A DNA stretch of 64,000 nt from NCBI RefSeq assembly GCF_003254645.1, contig NZ_PNFD01000001.1, positions 558,001-622,000 on the forward strand, in the 5' to 3' direction. This document shows positions 14,846 to 23,900 of the stretch, piece by piece. The DNA is from Microbacterium suaedae. Lineage in GTDB: Bacteria; Actinomycetota; Actinomycetes; Actinomycetales; Microbacteriaceae. Numbering within the stretch: position 1 is the first letter of the stretch; the number at the start of each line of letters is the position of its first letter. The translations under genes and the position numbers were made by a program. The notes beneath the pieces were generated by a model. The model saw nothing but the letters and a program-made list of their open reading frames with translations. It ran no database searches and was not told where the DNA came from.

Positions 14846-16366
14846 ATGACACGCCCCTCGTCGTTCCGCCCGTGGGCCGCGGCCGCCGCGAGCGTCGCCG
14901 CCGCCCTCGCGCTCACCGCGTGCGCGCCCGACGCCGCCCCCGGTCCCGCAGGCGAGCCGAACCTCGAGGCCACGCTGCGCGTCGGCCTCGTCCTCGAGCC
15001 GACGAATCTCGACATCCGGCGCACGACGGGCGCGGCGCTCGAGCAAGCCCTCATCGACAACGTCTACGAGGGACTCGTGACGCGCGGCGAGGGCGAGGAG
15101 ATCGCCCCGGCCCTCGCGAGTTCCTGGAGCGTCTCTGACGACGGGCTCCTCTACACCTTCACCCTCGAAGAGAACGTGACCTTCCACGACGGATCCGAGT
15201 TCTCGGCCGACGATGTCGTCGCCTCTCTCGACGGCACCCGATCCGACGAGGCGATGGCCGGATACGACGATCTGCAGGTCGTCGACACCGTCACAGCGGT
15301 CGACGAGCGCACCGTCGAGGTCGCGCTCGCCGAGCCGAACCAGAACCTCCTCTTCACGCTCACGGGTCCGGCCGGTCTCGTGTTCGATGCAGACGACGAC
15401 ACCGATATGCAGACGGCGGCGAACGGCACCGGTCCGTTCACCCTCGCGCGCTGGAACCAGGGCGACAGCATCGAGCTCACCCGCTTCGACGGCTACTGGG
15501 GAGACCCCGCACAGCTCGCAGAGGTGGTGCTCACCTACATCCCCGAGGCGACCGCGCTCGTGAACGCCGGGCTCGACGGATCCCTCGACGTGCTCACGGC
15601 GGTCGAGGCCGATCTCGCCCCGCAGCTCGAGGACGCATTCGATCTCACGGAGGGCGCGACGACCGACAAGTTCATCCTCGCCTTCAACTCTCGCGCCGAA
15701 CCCCTCGACGACATCCGCGTGCGCGAGGCACTGCGCCGCGCGATCGACCACGACGCGATCATCGAGGCCGTCGGCGCCGGCCAGGCGCAGTTCGGGCCGA
15801 TCCCCCGCCTCGATCCCGGATACGAGGATCACTCGGACACCCTCTCGTACGATCCCGAAAGGGCGAGCGAGCTGCTCGACGAGGCCGGGGCGAGCGATCT
15901 GTCGCTCGAGCTGACGATCCCGACCGCCTACGCCACGCGCGTCTCGACGCTGCTGGTGTCGATGTTCGACGACGTCGGCGTGACGCTCGAGGTGGAGCCC
16001 GTCGAGTTCTCGACCTGGCTGCAGGACGTGTACACGAACCGCGACTATGAGCTCAGCTACGTCAACCACGTCGAGCCGCGCGACTTCGCGACGTGGACCG
16101 ACCCGGACTACTACTACGCGCTGAACGACGCGGATGCCCTCGCCCAGGTGCAGGACCTGTACGGGGAGGCGATGCGCGAGACCGATGCCGACGCATCCGC
16201 CGCGCTGCTCGCCGAGGCCGCCCGCGTCGTCGCGGACCAGCACCCCGTCGACTGGCTGTTCACGCGCAGCGACATCGTCGCGATCGCGCCCGGCATCGAG
16301 AGCTTCCCCACCGCCTCCACGAGCACGCGTCTGCCGCTGGCCGACGTGACCGCGACCGCTCCCTGA
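14846..16366 (+). CDS. ABC transporter substrate-binding lipoprotein (SBP family 5)
   Basis: 506-aa extracellular solute-binding lipoprotein of the oligopeptide/dipeptide/nickel class. Lipobox LTAC is at the end of the signal peptide. Family features include LEPTNLDIRRTTG, the VYEGLV helix, ASSWSVSDDGLLYTFTL, FHDGSEFSADDV and IRVREALRRAIDH. It should deliver a peptide-like solute to the two permeases encoded next. Specificity cannot be read from the sequence. An AAGGA RBS precedes the ATG. Confidence 0.93.
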   Translation: MTRPSSFRPWAAAAASVAAALALTACAPDAAPGPAGEPNLEATLRVGLVLEPTNLDIRRTTGAALEQALIDNVYEGLVTRGEGEEIAPALASSWSVSDDGLLYTFTLEENVTFHDGSEFSADDVVASLDGTRSDEAMAGYDDLQVVDTVTAVDERTVEVALAEPNQNLLFTLTGPAGLVFDADDDTDMQTAANGTGPFTLARWNQGDSIELTRFDGYWGDPAQLAEVVLTYIPEATALVNAGLDGSLDVLTAVEADLAPQLEDAFDLTEGATTDKFILAFNSRAEPLDDIRVREALRRAIDHDAIIEAVGAGQAQFGPIPRLDPGYEDHSDTLSYDPERASELLDEAGASDLSLELTIPTAYATRVSTLLVSMFDDVGVTLEVEPVEFSTWLQDVYTNRDYELSYVNHVEPRDFATWTDPDYYYALNDADALAQVQDLYGEAMRETDADASAALLAEAARVVADQHPVDWLFTRSDIVAIAPGIESFPTASTSTRLPLADVTATAP

Positions 16367-16379
16367 TCCGAAGCCACCC

Positions 16380-17330
16380 GTGATCCGCTACGCCGTCACG
16401 AGGATCCTGCTCCTCGCGCTGGGTCTCGCCGTCGCGAGCGCGCTGATCTTCTCGACGCTCCGGATCCTTCCCGGCGACGTCGCGCAGATGATCGCCGGCA
16501 CGGAGGGAACGCCCGCCCAGGTGGCTGCGATCCGGCAGGACCTCGGGCTCGACCGCCCCCTCGCGGCGCAGTACTTCGACTGGATCGGATCCGTCGCGAC
16601 GGGCGACTTCGGGCACTCGCTCGTGACGGGTGCGCCCGTCATCGACGAGATCGCCGCGAAGGCGCAGGTCACGATTCCGCTCGGGGCGATGTCGCTCGCA
16701 ATCGCCCTCGTCCTCGCCGTGCCGCTCGGCGTGCTCGCCGCCGTCCGCCGCGGTCGCCCCTCGGGCACGGCCCTCAGCGTGGGCGCGCAGCTGCTCGCCG
16801 CCGTCCCCGTCGTCTGGGCCGGCCTCATGCTCGTCGTCGTCTTCGCGATCGGGCTCGGACTGCTGCCTGCGCAGGGATTCCCGCGCGCCGGGTGGCAGGA
16901 TCCGGCGGCGGCCATGCGGGCCCTCCTCCTCCCCGCCGTGACGATCGGCGTCGTCGAGGGCGCGATGCTCATGCGCTTCGTCCGCAGCGCGACGCTGCAG
17001 GCGACGGGCGAGGACTTCGTGCGCACGGCGGCCGCCAAGGGTCTCACGCGCACGCGCGCTCTCGTGCGGCACGGGCTCCCCACCGTCGGGCTCTCGGTCG
17101 TCACGGTTCTCGGCCTGCAGATCGCAGGGATCCTCGTCGGCGCCGTCGTGATCGAGCAGGTGTTCACCCTCCCCGGCATCGGGCGCATGCTCGTCACCGA
17201 TGTGGGCGCTCGCGACCTCGTCAAGGTGCAGGGCGAGCTGCTCGTCCTCACGGGCTTCGTGCTCGTCATCGGCTTCCTCGTCGACCTCGCGCACCACGCG
17301 ATCGATCCACGTCTGCGGGAGCGCACATGA
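16380..17330 (+). CDS. Peptide ABC transporter permease, DppB type
   Basis: 316-aa inner-membrane permease with about six transmembrane helices. It has the typical N-terminus (a helix followed by TLRILPGDVAQMIAG), LGLDRPLAAQYFDWI, and the EAA loop region EDFVRTAAAKGLTRTRALVRH that contacts the ATPases. The start is GTG at 16380, 13 nt after the previous stop. The next permease overlaps by ATGA. It forms a heterodimer with the following gene product. Confidence 0.93.
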   Translation: MIRYAVTRILLLALGLAVASALIFSTLRILPGDVAQMIAGTEGTPAQVAAIRQDLGLDRPLAAQYFDWIGSVATGDFGHSLVTGAPVIDEIAAKAQVTIPLGAMSLAIALVLAVPLGVLAAVRRGRPSGTALSVGAQLLAAVPVVWAGLMLVVVFAIGLGLLPAQGFPRAGWQDPAAAMRALLLPAVTIGVVEGAMLMRFVRSATLQATGEDFVRTAAAKGLTRTRALVRHGLPTVGLSVVTVLGLQIAGILVGAVVIEQVFTLPGIGRMLVTDVGARDLVKVQGELLVLTGFVLVIGFLVDLAHHAIDPRLRERT

Positions 17331-18205
17331 GGTCGCCGGGCTGGCTCGCGCGCCTGTGGCGGATCCCCACCGGGCGGGCCGCCGCGCTCATCGTCGCCGG
17401 CGTCGTCGCCGTCGCGGCGGTCGCCCTCGTGTGGACGCCCTTCGACCCGCGGCACGCCGACGCGTACGCGAGCTGGCTGCCGCCCGGCTGGCCGCACCTC
17501 CTCGGCACCGACGACGCGGGGCGGGACATCCTCTCGCTGCTCATGGCGGGATCCCGCGTGACGGTCCTCGTCGCGGTCGGCGCAGGGCTCGTCGCGACGC
17601 TCGTCGGGATTCTGCTCGCGGCGCTCGGCGCGCTCACGGCACGGCCCATCCGCGAGTCGATCGCCGTTCTCGTCGACATCCTCATCGCCTTCCCCGTCCT
17701 GCTGATCGCGATGATGATCTCGGCCGTCTGGGGCGGATCCCTCTGGGTCGTGGTCTGGAGCGTCGGCATCGGATACGGGGTCAACATCGCCCGCGTGGCG
17801 CGCGGAGAGCTGCGCCGCGTGAACCGCGCCGACTTCGTGCTCGCCGCCCGCGCGGCGGGGCTCACGCGCGGGCAGATCCTCACGCGCCACCTGCTGCCGA
17901 ACGTCGCCCCCGTGTTCATCGTGCAGCTGTCCTGGTCGATGGCGGCCGCCGTCCTCGCGGAAGCGGGCCTGTCGTACCTCGGTTTCGGTGCACCCGTGAC
18001 CGAGCCGAGCTGGGGGCTGCTCCTCAGCCAGCTGCAGGACTACGTCTCGATCCATCCGTGGAGCGTGCTCTGGCCCGGGATCGCGATCACTGCGACCGTG
18101 TTCGCGCTCAATCTGCTGGGCGACGCCCTGCGCGAGGCGACGGATCCCGTGCTCTCGCGCCGCGGACGCCGCCCGCAGACGCACACGCCGGAGGTGGTCG
18201 CATGA
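17327..18205 (+). CDS. Peptide ABC transporter permease, DppC type
   Basis: 292-aa permease. LGTDDAGRDILS near the N-terminus is the hallmark of the DppC/OppC class, and the EAA loop is ADFVLAARAAGLTRGQIL. About six transmembrane helices are visible. The ATG at 17327 overlaps the upstream stop (ATGA), and its own stop overlaps the next start in the same way, pointing to translational coupling. A longer open frame upstream overlaps dppB and is not used. Confidence 0.93.
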   Translation: MRSPGWLARLWRIPTGRAAALIVAGVVAVAAVALVWTPFDPRHADAYASWLPPGWPHLLGTDDAGRDILSLLMAGSRVTVLVAVGAGLVATLVGILLAALGALTARPIRESIAVLVDILIAFPVLLIAMMISAVWGGSLWVVVWSVGIGYGVNIARVARGELRRVNRADFVLAARAAGLTRGQILTRHLLPNVAPVFIVQLSWSMAAAVLAEAGLSYLGFGAPVTEPSWGLLLSQLQDYVSIHPWSVLWPGIAITATVFALNLLGDALREATDPVLSRRGRRPQTHTPEVVA

Positions 18206-18993
18206 GCCTCGAGGTGGCGGATCTCGCGATCTCGTTCCGCGGCGCGCGCGTCGTCGACGGCGTTTCCTTCGCCGTCGACGACGGCGAGCGGCTGGGACTG
18301 ATCGGCGAGTCGGGATCCGGGAAATCCCTGACGGCGCTCGCGCTTCTCGGCCTGCTGCCGGACGGCGCCGAGGTGACGGGATCCATCCGCTGGAAGGGGC
18401 GCGAACTCGTCGGCCGCGCCGATCGGGAGCTCGCGCGCGTGCGCGGCGACGAGATCGGGATGGTGTTCCAGGAGCCGCGGACGGCGCTCAACCCGATCCG
18501 CCCCGTCGGACGACAGATTGCCGAGTCTGCGCGGATCCACCGACGGCTCGGCCGGCGCGACGCGGCGCGCCTGGCGGTCGAGCTCGCCCGCCAGGTGGCG
18601 CTGCCGGATCCCGAGGAGATCGTCTCCCGATACCCGCATCAGCTGTCGGGCGGGCAGCGCCAGCGGGTCGCGATCGCGATGGCGCTCGCGTGCGATCCGG
18701 ATCTGCTCGTCGCCGACGAGCCGACGACGGCCCTCGACGTGACGATCCAGGCCGAGGTGCTCGACCTGCTCGGCCGACTCGCCGATGAGCGCGGCATGTC
18801 GCTTGTGTTCATCACGCACGATCTCGCCGTGCTCGCGCAGGTCGCGACGCGCGGCGTCGTGCTCGAGCGGGGACGGGTCGTCGAGCAGGCGCCCGTTCCG
18901 CAGCTGCTGTCGAAGCCCTCGCATCCCGTCACGCGTGGCCTTCTGCGCGACGCGACCGCGACACTCTGGCGACCGGAGGGATCCGATGACTGA
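18202..18993 (+). CDS. Peptide ABC transporter ATPase, DppD type
   Basis: 263-aa ATP-binding subunit. Walker A is GESGSGKS, the Q-loop is MVFQEPRTALNPI, the signature is LSGGQRQR, Walker B is LLVADEPTTALD, and the H-loop is FITHDLAV. The ATG at 18202 overlaps the previous stop. The C-terminal oligopeptide-transporter extension is short, and the iron-sulfur type Cys cluster of some DppD proteins is not visible. Confidence 0.93.
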   Translation: MSLEVADLAISFRGARVVDGVSFAVDDGERLGLIGESGSGKSLTALALLGLLPDGAEVTGSIRWKGRELVGRADRELARVRGDEIGMVFQEPRTALNPIRPVGRQIAESARIHRRLGRRDAARLAVELARQVALPDPEEIVSRYPHQLSGGQRQRVAIAMALACDPDLLVADEPTTALDVTIQAEVLDLLGRLADERGMSLVFITHDLAVLAQVATRGVVLERGRVVEQAPVPQLLSKPSHPVTRGLLRDATATLWRPEGSDD

Positions 18994-19771
18994 CGACATC
19001 CTCCAGGCACGCGGCCTCTCCCGCGCGTTCCGCCTGCCACGACGCGCCCTGTTCGAGCGGCGACGCACCACGACGGCCCTCCACCCGACCGATCTCGAGG
19101 TGCGACGAGGATCCGCCGTCGGGATCATCGGCGAGTCCGGGTCCGGCAAGTCCACGCTCGCGCGCCTGCTGCTGGGTCTCGACACCCCGACGACGGGAAG
19201 CGTCGAAGTCGCGGGGCGCGACGTCGACGCGAGCGCGCGCGCCCGGCGGCTGCACTGGCTCCGCCGGATGACCGGGATCGTTCTGCAGGATCCCTACGGA
19301 TCTCTGGATCCGCGCATGAGCGTGGGCCGCATCGTCGGCGAACCGCTCTGGGCGCTGGGCGTCACGGGCGATCGCCGAGCGCGCGTGCGCGAGGTGCTGG
19401 TGCAGGTCGGTCTCTCAGCCGAGGCCGCGGATCGGTTCCCGCACGAGTTCTCGGGCGGCCAGCGGCAGCGGATCGCGCTCGCGCGCGCGATCGTGCATCG
19501 CCCCGCGCTTCTCGTGGGAGACGAGCCGCTGTCGGCGCTCGACGTCACGGTGCGCGCCCAGATCCTCGAGGTGCTGCGCGGGCTCGTCCGCGACGACGGG
19601 ATGACGCTGCTCCTCGTGAGCCACGACCTCGGAGTGGTGCAGAACCTCTGCGACGAGGCGCTCGTGATGACCGAGGGGCGCATCGTGGAGCGGGGATCCA
19701 CGCGCGACGTGCTGCAGCACCCCCATCACGCCTACACCAAGCGCCTGCTCGCCGCCATCCCGACCCTGTGA
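18986..19771 (+). CDS. Peptide ABC transporter ATPase, DppF type
   Basis: 261-aa second ATPase. Walker A is GESGSGKSTLARLLLG, the Q-loop is VLQDPYGSLDPRM, the signature is FSGGQRQRIALARA, Walker B is LLVGDEPLSALD, and the H-loop is LVSHDLGVVQ. It starts within the last eight bases of the previous gene. It completes a five-gene SBP-permease-permease-ATPase-ATPase importer and is probably the last gene of the operon. Confidence 0.93.
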   Translation: MTDDILQARGLSRAFRLPRRALFERRRTTTALHPTDLEVRRGSAVGIIGESGSGKSTLARLLLGLDTPTTGSVEVAGRDVDASARARRLHWLRRMTGIVLQDPYGSLDPRMSVGRIVGEPLWALGVTGDRRARVREVLVQVGLSAEAADRFPHEFSGGQRQRIALARAIVHRPALLVGDEPLSALDVTVRAQILEVLRGLVRDDGMTLLLVSHDLGVVQNLCDEALVMTEGRIVERGSTRDVLQHPHHAYTKRLLAAIPTL

Positions 19772-19798
19772 GGGCGGGGCGCCGGTATCGTCGCTGAC

Positions 19799-20227
19799 AT
19801 GGCACTCCAGGGCGAATACCTTCCGAGCACCTCCGAATGGGCACGCACCCAGGCCGAGGCATACGAGCAGTCGCAGGGAGCCGAGGCGGCCGAGCTCCGC
19901 GGCGCACCGATCATCGTGCTGACGACGGTCGGCGCGAAGACCGGCGGGCTGCGCAAGACGGCGCTCATGCGTGTCGAGCACGAGGGCCGCTATGCCGTCG
20001 TCGCGTCGAAGGGCGGAGCGCCTGCGCCGCCCGCCTGGTACTGGAACATCCGGAAGAACCCGCGCGTCGAGCTCCAGGACGGCGAGGTCACCCGCGAATA
20101 CACGGCCCGCGAGGTCGACGGATCCGAGTACGCGGAGTGGTGGGAGCGCGCCGCCGCCGTGTGGCCCGACTACAACGAGTACCGGAAGAAGACCGACCGG
20201 AAGATCGCGGTCTTCGTGCTGGAGTGA
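19799..20227 (+). CDS. Nitroreductase/deazaflavin (DDN, F420)-type oxidoreductase
   Basis: 142-aa protein of the DDN family, small split-barrel enzymes that mostly use cofactor F420 for hydride transfer. Family marks are [20 protein letters not shown] and [20 protein letters not shown], followed by VELQDG and a Tyr/Trp-rich C-terminus. Whether this organism makes F420 cannot be seen here. It lies 27 nt after the transporter operon and is convergent with phnM, with only 4 nt between stops. Confidence 0.88.
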   Translation: MALQGEYLPSTSEWARTQAEAYEQSQGAEAAELRGAPIIVLTTVGAKTGGLRKTALMRVEHEGRYAVVASKGGAPAPPAWYWNIRKNPRVELQDGEVTREYTAREVDGSEYAEWWERAAAVWPDYNEYRKKTDRKIAVFVLE

Positions 20228-20231
20228 TCGG

Positions 20232-21401
20232 CTAAGCGACCCGCTGCCCCTCGCGCCACACACCGCGCACGATCGGCACGGGCGATCCCGGCGGGTGATG
20301 GGCAGACGGGGCGCCCTCGTAGGCGTGCACGCGCACGAGATCGGCGCGCCGCCCCGGCTCGATGGCGCCGCGGTCGTCGAGGCCCGCCGCCGCCGCGGGG
20401 TGGGCGCTCACGAGCGCCGCGGCCTCGGGAAGCGTGATCGCGCCCTCTCCGAAGAGACGGAACACGGCCTGCATGGGGCTCGCCGGAACGTAGTCGCTCG
20501 AGAGGATGTCGAGCACCCCCTCCGCGAGGAGATCCGCTGCGGCGACATTTCCGGAGTGGGAACCGCCGCGCACGATGTTCGGCGCCCCCATGACGACGAG
20601 CTGGCCGGCGCGATTCGCCGCGTGGGCGGCCGCGGAGGTCGTCGGGAACTCTGAGATGTGCACGCCAAGCGCCGCCGACTCGTCGACGTGCTCCTGTGTC
20701 GCGTCGTCGTGCGCCGCCATCCGGATCCCGCGCGCCGCCGCCCGCTCCGCGAGGGCGCGGCGGTGCACGTCGGAGAACCGCGCGGCCAGCTCGTGCAGCT
20801 GCGAGACGTGATCGTCGAACTGCACGCTCGACATGCTGTGCTTGCCGACCATGTACGTGCGGAACGCCTCGACATCGGCGTACTGCCGCTGCCCCGGTGT
20901 GTGATCCATGAGCGAGATCATGCGCACCCGCTCGTGCCCGCCGACCTCGTCGAACACCTCGACGACATCGGGGGTCGCGACCTCGCAGCGCAGGTGCACG
21001 TAGTGCTCGGCGCGCAGGATCCCGCTGCCCGCCGCGTGCACGAGGGCGTCGATGAGTGTCGGCGTGCGGCTCGAGACGCGGTTCTCTCCGGGGCCGGATC
21101 CGATGCGCAGCGCGTCGAGCACCGTCGTCACGCCCGAGGCGGCCATCTGCGCGTCGTGGGCGATGACGGCGGGAATCGGATCCCAGTACCGCTTCGGGCG
21201 GGGCTGGAAATGCGACTCGACCTGGTCGGTGTGCAGTTCGACAAGGCCCGGTAGAAGGTAGTCGCCCTGCATGTCCTCACCCACCCGCATCGCGCCTTCC
21301 GCGATGTCGGTGACACGCCCGCCCGCGACGCGGACGGATCCGCGGATCACCTCGTCCGGGAGGACGAGGCGGGCATTCGTGAGGATCGTCTCGTGCGTCA
21401 T
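20232..21401 (-). CDS. phnM: Alpha-D-ribose 1-methylphosphonate 5-triphosphate diphosphatase
   Basis: Amidohydrolase-fold enzyme (389 aa) that removes pyrophosphate from the ribose methylphosphonate triphosphate made by PhnGHI(L), giving the PhnJ substrate. Visible metal-site motifs are ELHTDQVESH near residue 60, SLMDHTPGQRQ, AAHDDATQEH and SGNVAAADL. The ATG at 21401 is used; upstream codons have no RBS. It is the last gene of the leftward C-P lyase run, separated from phnL by 70 nt. phnN, phnO and phnP, which often follow in proteobacteria, are not present in the window. Confidence 0.94.
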   Translation of the reverse strand: MTHETILTNARLVLPDEVIRGSVRVAGGRVTDIAEGAMRVGEDMQGDYLLPGLVELHTDQVESHFQPRPKRYWDPIPAVIAHDAQMAASGVTTVLDALRIGSGPGENRVSSRTPTLIDALVHAAGSGILRAEHYVHLRCEVATPDVVEVFDEVGGHERVRMISLMDHTPGQRQYADVEAFRTYMVGKHSMSSVQFDDHVSQLHELAARFSDVHRRALAERAAARGIRMAAHDDATQEHVDESAALGVHISEFPTTSAAAHAANRAGQLVVMGAPNIVRGGSHSGNVAAADLLAEGVLDILSSDYVPASPMQAVFRLFGEGAITLPEAAALVSAHPAAAAGLDDRGAIEPGRRADLVRVHAYEGAPSAHHPPGSPVPIVRGVWREGQRVA

Positions 21402-21471
21402 CGCGTGGGCTCCTCTCGTGTCGAGAAGAGTGTCGGAAGCGGCTCCACCGACCCGCAGACCGCGTGCGCCG

Positions 21472-22203
21472 TCATGCCGCCGCCTCCTCTCGCGCGGGGG
21501 CGAATCGCCGGACGTCGACGATCTCGTCGCCGACCGATTCGCGCACATCGGCATCGTGGAAGATCGCGAGCACGCCCGTGCCGGCGGCGAGTCGCTCCCG
21601 GATCATCTCGATGACAACGGCGCGATTGCGCGCGTCGAGCGAAGCGGTCGGCTCGTCGAGAAGCATGAGCGGACGCTCGCTCGCGAAGCCGCGCGCGATG
21701 TTGACGCGCTGCTGCTCGCCTCCCGAGAAGGTCGCCGGCGGCAGGCTCCAGAGCCGCTCGGGGATGTTCAGCCGATCCAACAGCTCCCCCGCGCGCTCAC
21801 GCGCCGCCGTGCGCGAGACTCCGCGCTCCACGAGAGGTTCCGCGACGACATCGAGGGCCGCGACGCGCGGCACGGCGCGCAGGAACTGGCTGACGTAGCC
21901 CATCGTGTCGCGGCGAACGGCCAGCACCTCGCGCGGCGACGCGGTCGAAAGGTCGAGGACCGCCCCGTCGTGCCGCAGCAGCATGCGACCGCTACTCGAT
22001 CCGTAGCTGCCGAACACCATCTTCATGATCGTGCTCTTGCCCGCACCGGATTCCCCGCCGAGGACGACGCACCTCCCCTGCGGGACGTCGAAGGTGACGT
22101 CCCGCAGCACGGGCAGCACCTGGGATCCCTGCATGTGCAGCGTGAAAGTCTTCCCGACGCCGTCGAGAGAGAGCGCGGTACCCGGAGGCATGTGAAGCGT
22201 CAT
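21472..22203 (-). CDS. phnL: C-P lyase accessory ATPase PhnL
   Basis: 243-aa ABC-type ATPase of the C-P lyase system. Walker A is GESGAGKSTIMKM, the signature is FSGGEQQRVNIARG, Walker B is LMLLDEPTASLD, and the H-loop is AIFHDADV. PhnL is required with PhnGHI for attaching phosphonate to ribose triphosphate and is not a transporter subunit. It follows phnK after 3 nt. Confidence 0.94.
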   Translation of the reverse strand: MTLHMPPGTALSLDGVGKTFTLHMQGSQVLPVLRDVTFDVPQGRCVVLGGESGAGKSTIMKMVFGSYGSSSGRMLLRHDGAVLDLSTASPREVLAVRRDTMGYVSQFLRAVPRVAALDVVAEPLVERGVSRTAARERAGELLDRLNIPERLWSLPPATFSGGEQQRVNIARGFASERPLMLLDEPTASLDARNRAVVIEMIRERLAAGTGVLAIFHDADVRESVGDEIVDVRRFAPAREEAAA

Positions 22204-22206
22204 GGA

Positions 22207-22986
22207 TCAGCCCTGGAGGATCGAGGAGACGAGAAGCTGCGTGTAGGCGGCCTGCGGATCGTCGAGCACGCGATCGGTGAGACCCTGCTCGATGACTCCG
22301 CCGTCCTTCATCACGAGCGTGCGATGCGAGATGAGGCGCGCGACGGCGAGGTCATGCGTGACGATGACGACAGCGAGCCCGAGATCCGCGACGAGCGAGC
22401 GGATGAGGTCCAGCAGGCGCGCCTGCACCGAGACATCGAGGCCGCTCGTCGGCTCGTCCATGAACACGAGACGCGGGCCGAAGACGAGGTTGCGGGCGAT
22501 CTGCACGCGCTGGCGCATGCCGCCCGAGAACGTCGCGGGCGTCTCGTCCATGCGGTCCGCCGGGATCTCGACGCGTTCGAGCCACTCGGCCGCCTGCCGC
22601 CGGATGGATCCGTAGTGCCGCGCGCCGTTCGCCATCAGCGGCTCGCCGACGTTGCCGCCGGCCGAGACGTGCATACGCAGGCCGTCGGCGGCGTTCTGGT
22701 GCACGAAGCCCCACTCGGTGCGCCACAGCGTGCGCACTTCGCGCTCCGACAGCGCCGAGAGGTCGGCGAGCTCGCCCGTCTGCAGGCGGTAGCGGATGTC
22801 GCCCTCGTCGATCCGGAGCCGCTGCGACAGCATGCCGAGAAGCGTCGACTTTCCGGATCCCGATTCGCCGACGACCGCGAGCACTTCGCCGGGCCAGAGA
22901 TCGAACGACACATCGCGGCAGCCGAACCGCTCGCCGTATGCGTGGCCGGCCCCGGTCACGCTCAGGAGGGGAAGATCGGGGGTCAT
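22207..22986 (-). CDS. phnK: C-P lyase complex ATPase PhnK
   Basis: 259-aa ABC ATPase that docks on the PhnGHIJ core. Walker A is GESGSGKSTLLGM, the Q-loop region is WGFVHQNAADGL, the signature is FSGGMRQRVQIARN, and Walker B is LVFMDEPTSGLD. The ATG at 22986 overlaps the phnJ stop (ATGA). A longer frame starting inside phnJ is not used. The dipeptide-importer resemblance is normal for PhnK. Confidence 0.94.
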   Translation of the reverse strand: MTPDLPLLSVTGAGHAYGERFGCRDVSFDLWPGEVLAVVGESGSGKSTLLGMLSQRLRIDEGDIRYRLQTGELADLSALSEREVRTLWRTEWGFVHQNAADGLRMHVSAGGNVGEPLMANGARHYGSIRRQAAEWLERVEIPADRMDETPATFSGGMRQRVQIARNLVFGPRLVFMDEPTSGLDVSVQARLLDLIRSLVADLGLAVVIVTHDLAVARLISHRTLVMKDGGVIEQGLTDRVLDDPQAAYTQLLVSSILQG

Positions 22987-23900
22987 GCGCTCGCCCTCTC
23001 CCGCCGCTCGGCGACGCGTTCGCAATGATCCGTGTCGCTGCAGACAAACATCGCGCCGCCGGAGTCGTCGGTGATGACCTCGTCGAGGTACACACCCTCG
23101 GATCCGCAGATCTCGCAGGGCCTGTCGAATCGCTGCGGCTCGAACGGGAAGTCGTCGAACCCGAGGGACTCGACATCCGTGTACGGCGGGACCGCGTAGA
23201 TCCGCTTCTCGCGCCCGGCGCCGAACAGCTGCAGCGCCGGGCTCTGGTGCATCTTCGGATTGTCGAAGCTCGGCGTCGGCGACGGGGCCATGACATAGCG
23301 ACCGTTCACCATCACGGGGTAGTCGTACGTCTTGGCGATGTGCCCGTAGCGCGCGATGTCCTCATAGAGCTTCACGTACATGAGGCCGTACTCCTCGAGG
23401 GCGTGCAGGCGCCGCGTCTCGGTCTCGCGTGGTTCGAGGAAGCGAAGCGGCTCGGGGATCGGCACCTGATACACGATCGTCTGGCCGTCTGCGAGCGGCG
23501 TCTCGGGGATGCGGTGACGGGTCTGGATGATCGTCGCCTGATCGGTGCGCGTCGTCGAAGCCGCGCCCGCGACCCGCTCGAAGAATCGGCGGATCGAGAC
23601 GGCGTTCGTCGTGTCGTCGGCTCCCTGATCGATGACCTTGAGTCTGTCAGCGGATCCGATGATCGACGCCGTCACCTGCACGCCGCCCGTGCCCCAGCCG
23701 CGCGGCATCGGCACCTCGCGCGAGGCAAACGGCACCTGGAACCCGGGGATCGCGACGGCTTTGAGGAGCGCGCGTCGCACGACGCGCTTGGTCTGCTCGT
23801 CGAGGTACCCGTCGTTGTAGACGATGCGCGGTGGGCCCATGGATGCCGGGTGCCCGCGCGTCGCGGATGCGACGTGTGGGGAAAGATCAGGGTCGGCCAT
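22983..23900 (-). CDS. phnJ: Radical SAM C-P lyase PhnJ
   Basis: Catalytic subunit that cleaves the C-P bond of ribose 1-alkylphosphonate 5-phosphate with a [4Fe-4S] cluster and SAM. The unusual C-terminal cluster motif is intact: CEICG (Cys262, Cys265) and VCSDTDHC (Cys287, Cys293). The glycine that carries the radical lies in GYLDEQTKR (about residue 31). The length of 305 aa is close to that of characterised PhnJ (281). It overlaps phnI by 14 nt and phnK by 4 nt. All residues known to matter are present, so the lyase should be active. Confidence 0.96.
   Translation of the reverse strand: MADPDLSPHVASATRGHPASMGPPRIVYNDGYLDEQTKRVVRRALLKAVAIPGFQVPFASREVPMPRGWGTGGVQVTASIIGSADRLKVIDQGADDTTNAVSIRRFFERVAGAASTTRTDQATIIQTRHRIPETPLADGQTIVYQVPIPEPLRFLEPRETETRRLHALEEYGLMYVKLYEDIARYGHIAKTYDYPVMVNGRYVMAPSPTPSFDNPKMHQSPALQLFGAGREKRIYAVPPYTDVESLGFDDFPFEPQRFDRPCEICGSEGVYLDEVITDDSGGAMFVCSDTDHCERVAERRERASA

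Noticed and set aside
13826..16243. An 805-codon open frame on the minus strand
   Set aside because: Antisense to the alpha/beta hydrolase and solute-binding genes, which have clear motifs. No recognisable domain on this strand.
16260..18184. Long minus-strand frames rich in Asp, Glu, Arg and His
   Set aside because: They mirror the two permease genes. The repeated charged residues come from reading transmembrane codons in reverse.
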